A DNA stretch of 60,000 bases from Membranipora membranacea (taxonomy: Eukaryota; Bryozoa; Gymnolaemata; Cheilostomatida; Membraniporidae): assembly GCA_914767715.1 (NCBI GenBank), contig OU612073.1, forward strand, positions 5,830,001-5,890,000, written 5' to 3'. This document shows positions 26,401-35,800 of the stretch, piece after piece. The stretch's first letter is position 1, and each line of letters begins with the position of its first letter. Made by a program: the position numbers and the translations under genes. The notes below the pieces were generated by a model. The model ran no database searches, was not told the DNA's origin, and was given only the letters and a program-made list of their open reading frames with translations.

Positions 26401-29400
26401 TACGAGTTTATCCACAGTCCAGAGAGATTCCGTAAGTTATAAGAATTGTTGCCGAAAGTTGATATCTCTATAGGCTAAATTACTCAATTTAATATAAATA
26501 TGGCAGTACACATGTTTGGAATGTATATTATCAAGTTCACTTGTGTGAGCCAAGTATTCTCATGATGGAAATATTGATTTTAGCATATTTTTTAACATAC
26601 TTTTATATGGTGCAGCAGAGTTTTGTTATGTCCTGTGTTTTGTCAATACTTTGTGTCCTTGTGTCATCAGGAGTTTTTTGGCAAGTGATTCTATAAATTC
26701 TCATTCTCAATAGGGGCTCGGTTTCGGAATTATAGTTGTGTTATTTTATGTAAATGTACAGGGTATTTTTGGAGACCAGCACAGGTCCTGGGTGAGTGGT
26801 GATAAATGAATTGACAATTGTGTCAAACAAAATTTCTTTTATTCAGTTTTGTCAGTTTTCCCCTTGCTGCACAACTTTTGTATGTTGGTTTGCATAGACC
26901 TCAAAATGCCCCATTATTGTTATTTCATTGACGTATATTATCCTTTGTTTGTGAAATGAAGAGATTTTTATTTTATTGCTTATTGTATAAGCGAAGTTGA
27001 ATCAATTTATTTCGGCCAGGTTTTTGTTTCTTCTAGCCATGTAGAGGTCTGTAGAAAGATTCTTTTCGTTCAGTTAAGTTCTCATACAAAGATCCTATAT
27101 ACGTATGTACGCCAACATCTTCAGGTGAAATAGACGAGTTAAACGATCATCTTGAAGTTCATATTGCATTATCTTGGATGTAAAACACTGGCAATATTTC
27201 TCTTTTATAGCCTGTGGAGGAAATATTACAGAAGGCGGATCGGGTGAGATTGTACCCCCAAACTATCCACTGAAATATCAGACCAGAACGGTATGTGACT
27301 GGTATATATACAGACACAATCCTACAGCACAAATCAAAATCAAGTTTGAGCACTTTGATATCGAGGGAACCATGGAAGGTATGATATACACATGAATCTA
27401 CCTTTGTATACTGAGCCTGCCAATTGATTGGGCTCGTCCACATGGGATCCTTAAATGCTTATAGAATGTTGATATATGTCCACATCGGATCATGTACCCA
27501 AATAGCATCCTATTTTTCGAGGTTTTGTAAAATCACCTTCAACTTCTTTTACCTGATGTTGTGATGTAATCTAGTGAACATAATGAGTGTGCGGCAATAC
27601 CAACCCTCAAATACAGTTATCATCGTTATTTATCAATTTTGTTATTTCTGAGTTGCTCCCCCTTGCTAATTAATTAATTAACTCTCACATCCGAAGACTG
27701 TGTATCTTCTTTAGTTTTGACATTATTGTGCTGCTGATGTGTTACAGAGGGCTGTCAGGGAGCAGTACTGAGGATATATAAATCAGATGAGCACCAGGTA
27801 GATCATGAGATTTGTGGCCAGGAAGCTCCTGTAGATAATATCATGTCTGATAACGGCTTCATCAGAATCAAGTAAGTGATAGGGAGAGAAAATATATCTC
27901 GTTTAACACGTACATAACTTACCCCAAAGGAGTAATGTGTTCGCAAGAGGAAAAGGTCCCTATTTCATGGAGGCTTGAATCTTATGATGATAGCTAACAA
28001 AAAGTCATCCCATCAAGATAAACTTAACTCCTCAAGAGTTCCTTTGTCACTGCCACCATTTTTTCTATACTGTGTTTGTGATATATTATATACTTTTATA
28101 TTATAAATAAAATGTTACGCCCTTATTTAAACATGCCGTCTGTCCTGCTGTGATATAGTCCTGCCCGTTAACAAAATAGCATATACAATGTGGATGAGTT
28201 ACATTTAAAAATGTTGATGTTGATTGTGCAAAACCAGTCCACACATGCATGATAGTGTGTCCTTCGACAATTTTTCAAGAAAGTCTTGGTAATTGTTTGT
28301 AACTGTCTCACCCTGTCAAACATGTGCTGTTACAGATTTGTTGTTGGCACCACGTTGAGGTATACATCTTCGTTGTTCCTATTGGTTATATTTTATTTAA
28401 CTTTTTAGTAGAATGACTGTGCTATAATTTTGTTGAATACTGCTGTGCACAATTATATTATACTCATGCACAGCAGTATTCAATGTGTAATACACAGCAG
28501 CTAAGATAGTAGAATGTAAAAGTGATATTAATTTGTAAAATGAATTAAATTTTGATTGAATTGTTTTATGACTATTTTTAGATTTATCAGTTCCAGTAAA
28601 TCTTTTGGGAAGACAGGGTTTAAGATCTCCTGGACTGAAGTGATGACTGTTGATGGTAAGTTTCTCTTTCTCACTGATAGAAAAAAGCTAAATCAAGGGG
28701 AACCTGCCAATATTGCGTGTCAAATTGTAGCGAGTTTCCACATATGACTATTTGTACATGAAGCTACTTAGACAATGTCATATAACGAAATGACAATTTT
28801 TCGGTAGTGTAAGCTCTTGTGCTTGTACGTCATTCTAGAGAGGCGGGGACCGGCCGTTCAGGCATCAGGACCTGATGGTTCTCAGACTAAAAGTAAGAAT
28901 CACATCTGAATGTTCCGTCTTTTGTGTGATTGGTTTGCAACAGAGAGAGAGATAAATATAATATTCGTTGATAACAATACCAAGTAGAAACCTCACACTC
29001 CTAGTTGATTTATAAAAGTAAAACCCCTCGTTCCCCAGCACTATAAAAAACTGACAGCTATCGCTGAACACTGACAGCTAACACTGAACGGTGACAGCCT
29101 GCACTGAACAGTGACAGCTAGCACTTAGTGTGTTGGCTGTCAGGCACCTGCAAGCACTTGTTTCTTCTGCGATGTAAAGATGACAATTGTTAATGGCTAT
29201 CTTGGTGAATGATGATACACCAGTCAATGAGCAAGAAGCTTTGCATCTGTGAACATGAGCGTAATTCATTGGTTGAGTGAGATAGATAGATTGACTAACA
29301 CAATTTGTAAAGCAAGGTTGGAAGGGCTGTTAGATTAAAGCGAAAATTGATGTAGAATTATTGGTTGGAATTTGAGTAGTATTATTATTTACACATGGAA

Positions 29401-31367
29401 CATTACCACATACAAAAAAGTAAGTAAAATTTTTTCCATGTTGGTACTATATATATCATTGCGAGTATGTATTGTGTGTAAAAATTGAAGAGAAACCTAT
29501 CATTTCAGATCAAAGGCGGAATTATCTTTTTCCTGATTAAAAGAGGACAACTTCTTTGATCTTTTTAAAGTACCCAATAATAGCCAGGTATCAGGGAGTA
29601 TAGAGCAAACATATATCCCAAACTCAATGCAGGCATATGCAACCATCTTGCTTCTTACAATGAAACTACTTGTGAGGACTAACCGGCAATTGAATTAATT
29701 TATATGACACTTAAATTGCAATCATGGGTAGTTGAAGCTGTGAATGTTCTGTTTACATTTTGGTCAGCAACCAAGTTATTTAAAATGATATAATGTGGTG
29801 TAAATGTTTGGTTATACGGTACTTCTAGATGAATCTCCATGTGCATGGCACCAGTGTGCTGATAAACTGCTGTGTGTACCAGACATAGCAGTATGTAATG
29901 GTCGCGCTGACTGCCTCGACGGCAGTGATGAACTCAACTGTAAGACTCTCACAAGTGTCACCATGTGTCGCCAATTGTCACCATGTGTCACATTTTATTG
30001 TGATATCAGTTGCATTCTGTCGCACATTATGCATAGTATTGTGATATCAGTTTTATAATGATGTCCTATCATATTATTTGTCACATAGTTTTGCGACCTC
30101 ACTTAAATTCTTGATAAATTATGTGTAGTATTAGTTGAAATCAAACTAAGAATATCACGATGTTATATACGTTCTACTATTTCATCACCCGTCAAATATC
30201 GTTGTGGTTTGAGTTCATCCACATAACCTACCCATATTATTTTAATATGTGTACGGATTAACTATCATGAGAGATGTTTCTCTGATGATGTACGCTAAGA
30301 ACTGGTACATTAGATCATAGATCCTACGTTGAGCACACTACCTTCTCAAACTCACAATTGTCAAGCTTGTCGCACTAGCTATGTTTATGATTTACCCTCG
30401 AAACAACACAAATTGCAGCCCACTTTTACTTTTATCAATATGGGCTTAAGTTTGATTTTGTATCGAACGTTGAAATTGTACAATCCCTTTTCAGACATAG
30501 ACAGTTTTAAATGCCACCGCTATGACCAGTTACCTTACAATATCTGAATAATAGCGAGAGAGTGTAGACTTTTACCCCAGCCTTCTCACGTAGCTACTTT
30601 TTTGGTTTGGGGAGTTTGTGGCCAAGTGAAGAGGCTACCCTAACCCAACGCCAATGTATCAAGGAACTGTCTTTTCTGGACGAGATGAGATCTGGTATCA
30701 TGATGTGCGTGATTTTTTGTGCTATTTAATGTATCTTTGGTTACTCCTCTGGTAATTTTTATTGCCTCTTTCTGTTTTAGGCGGTTCTCAGCTCAGCCAT
30801 GTTAACCTGCTGTATATTATTATCGGCGTAGTGATATTTGTACTACTCGCAGTCCTCATCACGATATGCTTATGTATTCGGTGCACTGGCAAAAAACCCA
30901 GAAACAAAAAAAGAAGCAGCATGGCATCTAATCGTAAGCCTTCCTCGCCTTCCGAAGCTCACATACCATCAGATCCGGAGATTATATGTCATGACAGACT
31001 ATCAAAGACTCCAATGCTGCCAACAAGTCAATCGACTGGCAGCTCGTCCTTTAATCCCTATGATCATCATAGTATTGACCCAAATAACCGATATAGTGCA
31101 CAACTGTTGACTCAATATGACCCTCAGAGCTATGAGCCATCTCTCAGTCACCATGGCGGGTATGATACTAACGCCCCATCTTCTTATGACCACCATTCTA
31201 CAATCTCAAGCAAATACTCATATACATCACCAAGGTATAATGACAGATTTAACGATGCTGTGAGCTCCAGTTATTACAGACCTAACCAGTATGGTGATAT
31301 ACATGTAGATACTAGGCAACAATATAATAATGGAAAGGATATGGATAGCTGTTTAACTAGTCTATAA
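11465..31367 (+). CDS. LEV-10-like transmembrane protein: five CUB domains, LDLa, TM, PDZ ligand
   Basis: Sixteen exons: 11465-11534, 18982-19064, 19526-19650, 19968-20185, 22016-22223, 23554-23657, 24004-24135, 24433-24655, 24953-25155, 25540-25756, 26202-26431, 27211-27378, 27748-27871, 28582-28655, 29829-29939 and 30781-31367. The total is 2,877 nt, i.e. 958 residues. A signal peptide (MAATGILSHYWFLVLSAAL) is followed by CUB1 about 30-165, CUB2 179-313, CUB3 327-455, CUB4 472-604, CUB5 606-726, LDLa 731-764 (ends DCLDGSDELNC), a membrane span about 774-797 and a 161-residue cytoplasmic tail. Repeated CUB hallmarks are G-x-x-x-SPNYP near each start and GFKAKY-F near the ends. Five CUBs plus LDLa plus TM is the layout of C. 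elegans LEV-10, which clusters acetylcholine receptors at muscle synapses; NETO proteins have two CUBs plus LDLa. A synaptic receptor-clustering or auxiliary role is inferred. Intron 1 is 7.4 kb. Confidence 0.88.
13817..13957. repeat. Short inverted-repeat element (MITE-like)
   Basis: Terminal inverted repeats of about 25 bp at 13817-13842 (ATAACCATAGACTTAATAAT...) and 13933-13957, whose reverse complement reads ATACCCATAGACTGAATAAT. About 22 of 25 positions match. The interior of about 90 bp has no coding capacity. The size suits a non-autonomous DNA transposon remnant. Confidence 0.65.
14394..14810. repeat. 168-bp tandem repeat, about 2.5 units
   Basis: Unit 1 starts at 14394 and unit 2 at 14562, both with GAGTGTTTCTTTATC. 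A third, 5'-truncated unit starts near 14692. Shared words are ATGAGGGAGATATGAT, TTGAAAAACT-TTGG-CAAG, ATT-CTAAGTTATGC and TCACTCTTTGTT-GTG. Units 1 and 3 are the more similar pair in their second halves (GCGGTGTCTT). It lies in intron 1 of the LEV-10-like gene. Confidence 0.85.
19901..19958. repeat. TTA/TAT microsatellite
   Basis: Low-complexity tract of mixed TTA and TAT units ending 9 bases before the exon 4 start at 19968. It takes the place of the usual polypyrimidine tract and could vary in length between alleles. Confidence 0.85.
20186..22015. other. Intron 4 of the LEV-10-like gene (1.8 kb)
   Basis: No gene seen. It contains a G-rich run at about 20286-20296, a copy of a dispersed 46-bp repeat at 20333-20378 (minus strand), and a related GAGTTGAGTAAATATTGGCT word near 20437. 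The ORFs at 21648-21948 on both strands are AT-rich and carry no motif. Confidence 0.6.
20333..20378 (-). repeat. Dispersed 46-bp repeat, copy 1
   Basis: Read on the minus strand it runs AGTCATCC...AACTAGCTAAACTAAA...CTCTAGCTAATATTTACTC. It matches the plus-strand copy at 35213-35258 at nearly every position. It lies in intron 4 of the LEV-10-like gene. Confidence 0.7.
22224..23553. other. Intron 5 of the LEV-10-like gene (1.3 kb)
   Basis: This intron splits CUB2. I see no gene, RNA or clear repeat in it. Short frames at 22199-22450 and 22995-23216 have no recognisable motif. Confidence 0.5.
23745..23880. repeat. Palindromic element with GGGGGAGCAACT core, copy 1
   Basis: In the intron between exons 6 and 7 of the LEV-10-like gene. 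AGTTGCTCCCCCTC at 23793-23806 faces its reverse complement GAGGGGGAGCAACT at about 23848-23861, giving a hairpin with a loop of about 40 nt. A related segment lies at 42655-42765 and a partial one near 27652-27666. Confidence 0.6.
28433..28483. repeat. Perfect 17-bp inverted repeat (hairpin)
   Basis: TTGAATACTGCTGTGCA at 28433-28449 is exactly reverse-complemented at 28467-28483 across a 17-nt AT-rich spacer. It lies in the intron before exon 14 of the LEV-10-like gene, about 100 bp from the acceptor. A further TACACAGCAG word follows at 28491. Confidence 0.9.
29051..29130. repeat. 20-bp minisatellite, four units
   Basis: Four head-to-tail 20-bp units, each close to GTGACAGCTAACACTGAACA, starting at 29051, 29071, 29091 and 29111. 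The divergence between units is point changes only. It lies in the intron between the last CUB5 exon and the LDLa exon. Confidence 0.93.
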
Positions 31368-32849
31368 AAGTAGAACTAATAAGTTTGTAGCCAACCTGTG
31401 CACTACCAGACTATAAGTTTGAATATGTTACTAAAACTAACCTTTTTGAGGCCAAAGGGTACTCAATAATTTTGAGACCAATCATGTGGGCCTACTGATG
31501 AGCTTTTAAGTACCTCTAAGGAATAGCTTTACTCATTATTTGCAATCCAATCTCTCTAACATAATATCATGTGCTGACTTGACAATCAAATTATTGCTGA
31601 CTCAATCAGCAACATCAAGCCTTATAACACACCGTGCCTGCAATCTCTTGTTATGTTGCCAAGACTTACCTGTTAACTTACCTGTTAACATGCTTAGGAA
31701 TCAGTCAAGCTGTGTATGCAGTTTAATTTTTGCCAAAGATTAATTTGGAGTTTTCCTCCACTGTTACGATACATATCTCATCACTTTCTAATGTGGTGGT
31801 ATCTGCGTCTTCTTTTTTTGCCATTATTGTACATACGTGTAACATGGCCATATATTTAAATTGTTGAATACATTCATGTATTATTTTGGGATTCAAAAGT
31901 TGTTTTTGTGCATGTAAGCTTTTTTTCATGTTGCGTTATTCTGTCATTTTACGCAAAGGTTGTTGCATCAATATTCTCAGAATATGCCAAATTTTGTAAA
32001 TATGAAATTATATTTTTCTTAAACCATTTGTCATTGCACTCACAACCCTGAACTTGGAGTGCAGCTTGCCAATTTATACATTGTAATAATATTATTTATT
32101 ATTTTTCATGTAATCTGTGCATAGAGTTGCTGACGGTCGTTTGTGACTCTATTAAAATAAATTTAACGATAAACAATCAATATCATACAGATGTTATATA
32201 CTACAAGAGCTAAAGGAAAATTACATGCTGGAAGACATGTTTGTCATATTGCAGGTTGGCAATAGTGAAATTATTGCTAGCTTACATTTACCCAACTTCA
32301 TTTTTTTATATCACAACCCTTAGCTATAAGAAATTTCTGGCTAGCTAATACTAAGTCACCCATAAGCTCGCTGAACTAAACACTATGTATTGTATGTTAA
32401 TAAGACCATTGCAGATACATTTAAATGAAGTTTGTGATATTAATTTTGTGATGAATATAGAAACAGAAAATAGTGTCTCAGCAAAAGGAGTTTGGCACAA
32501 TTTGATAAATTGACTTCAAAAAAGCAACATGCATGGCATGAACGTCTGTTTTGTCATTGTATAAATATAAAAAAAAAACATTTCATATCAATTTAGGCAA
32601 CCATGATATCTAATTTATTTTTTGATTGCCAAGATTAAAGTCTAGCGACTACAGTGTATCATCAGTTGTGCTCTCAGAGTTTTGGTGGGCACAACTCTCA
32701 ATTTGGGTATCAACTTATCCAAAAGATGAGTACCTGTATAAAACTATCATTTTTTATGAAGGAGTGCTGACTGCCCATTTGTGAGGAACAAAACAGACTA
32801 AATCATACTATGGAAGTGCACTGTGTTGTTGGCTGTCATTACAATTTTG
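31368..32849. other. 3' UTR of the LEV-10-like gene and convergent spacer
   Basis: The LEV-10-like gene and the minus-strand gene ending at 32850 converge here. The first AATAAA after the LEV-10-like stop is at about 32156-32161, implying a 3' UTR near 790 nt. A diverged copy of the dispersed 46-bp repeat lies at about 32353-32383. Nothing that looks coding is seen. Confidence 0.55.
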
Positions 32850-35800
32850 CTAGCTGTCACTATTGTTCGGCTCGCTTTCACTTTGCTCTTCTGTCGGAGA
32901 CGGAGAGTTGATATCTGGTAATGTTGTGGTGATCTCTATACGTTCAGGCGGTTCTACGGATTCAGCTGGCGTCTTATCAAACGGATCAGGACTTTTCTTC
33001 TCTTGATCATCAGCTTCTTCAAGCATAGCCTGTGTTTCTAAAGATTCTTTCCTAGCCTGAACTTCTGCCGCTTGCGCGGCTGTCATATCGGGGCTTACTG
33101 GTATGTCCCTATCGTCAGCGTTCTGATACCAGCTTGATTCTGCCCCACCGAGAGTTTGTGAATCTCTGCCTAACTGACCACCAAATCTTGAGCTGTTTGA
33201 GGCTTTAGACGTCCACCCTCCAGGTCGATTTTGTTCTTTGTTCACCATTATGAAGAGTTCTCCCTGTGTGGGATTATAGTTTTTCAGTTTGAGGTATCGA
33301 GTGAAGTGTTGTCCTGTGGCGGGAGTAACACCACGCTTTGTAGTATCACGGAACATGGTATAGTCACGCTCTAAGTTCTGTTCTATAGATGTGGGTTTTC
33401 CTACAAATAACAATCACTATTTAACTGTGTCTTCTCTTACAAGGGGGATGATAGAAAAGTTATGAACTTTTACTTGGACTACAGGACAATTTGGGTTACA
33501 ATCAAGGTTATAGGCAAGTATCTCACTTGACAGCAGCCTGCAGTACCTATATGAAATGAATACAGTTAAGACGCTGATGCCTGATCAAAACTGATATCTG
33601 ACTCAACTTTTTTCTAATGATTGTAACGTTTTACTCATAATCTTTTATAATTTCACCTGCGATTCAAGTATCAAAAAGAGCGGACCACATTCCGCTTCAA
33701 TGTCATCATGTGACATTCATCTGAGGCCACAAACATTTAATGAATTTAAAATCTTTGGAAAACAAATTTTATAAAAATAATGTGCGACTGACACTGATTT
33801 AATTTGCCAATAACAAAGAGAGTTTAAAATGTAAACTTTTTTGGCAGCATGACACTCAATGACACATGAACAGCCCTCTATAATGTAAATATTCAGGCAC
33901 TCTACTTAAACCTAAATTGTTTGCAATACAATTTTATAAAAATATCATCCATTTAAAGGAATATTGCCAGCAGCATTGCACGACTGCTTTGACCAGTTTC
34001 CAAAAGCTCATATAAATTCGTCACGATCCGGATTCGGCAATGAATAAAATTGATTTTTAATTTTTTATTGATCTGCACACTGATTACATTTATATAATAT
34101 ATTTTTCACAGAGTTGAGTCTTTTGAGACTTATTTATTACCAGTTGAATATCAATTCCATGTTACAAATTTGTGATTATTAACAAACACTCGCTTGTTTG
34201 AGCATTACATGAATTGCTTTGTTGCTGCCTGTATAATAGTGCCGTTCAAAAGGCTATCAAAATCCATTGCTGTTGACATTGCAAATACTTGGAGTTTAGC
34301 TAAATCCAGTAAGGTATGTCCCAGGTGGAGTGCAATTTAATTCCACGTTGGTGGCATTTATACCAGCCAGACTTAATTGTTTCAGCAACTATTTAGCAAT
34401 TTAGCGATTCCATTTAAATCAGCTTAATGGCTTATCCCTATCTAGACACAACAAATCTTGTCAATTCATGGCAGTTACCTCAACTTTTCTCTTTCACATA
34501 CAAATTGGTTCTACAGAATAATACTGTTCTTGAAAATTTAATAATGTGATTTAGAATAATTTGGCATGGGAATTGTATCGCGGATACATAAGTATGTGTT
34601 GGGCGCATATGAAAAGTATTGTGCACACATCATGTCAGCTCCATGAGTTTTGGCAACAGTCCCATATCAGCTTACACACCTTGAAAAAGGAGAACCAGCA
34701 ACGCTCCCTGATGTAGGCAGGGAAGCACGAATCAGGCCTGAGATTGGTCAACTTCTGGTTGACCATGATCTTAGCCCTGTGATCCTATGACGTTATCATG
34801 TATCCATGATAGTAAATTGTCATCCAGATCCTTATTATTTAGTATTGGGTTAAAAGAGGGTTAAAATCGGAAGTTTTTGTCTCTGTCTGAAGACTGAGAA
34901 ATACAGGTGCCTTAAGGGCGGGGAAGCCATATTTGGCGACAAGTTGCTCTCAGTTTGCAGACAGGTCGAAGCACACCTGGGGCGTCAATTGAGCCTAGTA
35001 GTCAGTAGACTGCAGCGGGATTTGAAGGCGAGATCTCAAACGCTTGCCCGTTAGAGTGCAGACGCTATAACCAACTGAGCTACATCCTTGAGAAGCAAAT
35101 ATTTGCAGGTGACTATATTTCCATTTTAGGCAAGCACGGACCAGTAAAATTTATGGGTAGATAAAACTATACTCCCAGCTTAGCAAGTGAAAAGTTGTGC
35201 TACCTGTAACACAGTCATCCATTAACTAGCTAAATTAAACTCTAGCTAAAATTTACTCATCTATTGAAGATAGACTTGTCACATACCTGCTGTCTCTAAT
35301 AGCCTAAAGGCAGCCTTCCCATCTGTCTGATCCATACTATGGTGGAGTCTCTCAGATACATTCTCATGATTGAGAGCAAGTAGGGGCTCAGACACGTACC
35401 GCCCTCTAGGGTTGAACATCATAGCCGGTTGTCCTGAGACTGCAGCGGGGTGAGTGTTATTATTGGCGTTGCTGTTTGCAGGTGTGGTTGGGTGCTGGCT
35501 CAATCTCGTTTTGATTGGTGAGAAAGCATAGCCCCGATTATAGGAAGACACCAAATGCCTGCATAAGAAATTCAAAAGCTGTTTATTCAAGGTCATCGCT
35601 CGCAAATGTATTTCTCATTGAGTTATTAATATCGGTCAAAAGTGATTTCCCAGAGGACCAAGTGACTTTCTGCTGACAAAATGTTTTAATCAATTCAAAG
35701 TAGCCCTATTATGTCATATTGACTTGAAGAAACAGAAAAAAATATTAGGATGGATGACCTAGCAACAGAACATAGCACAACAGGCTCAAAATACAACTCA

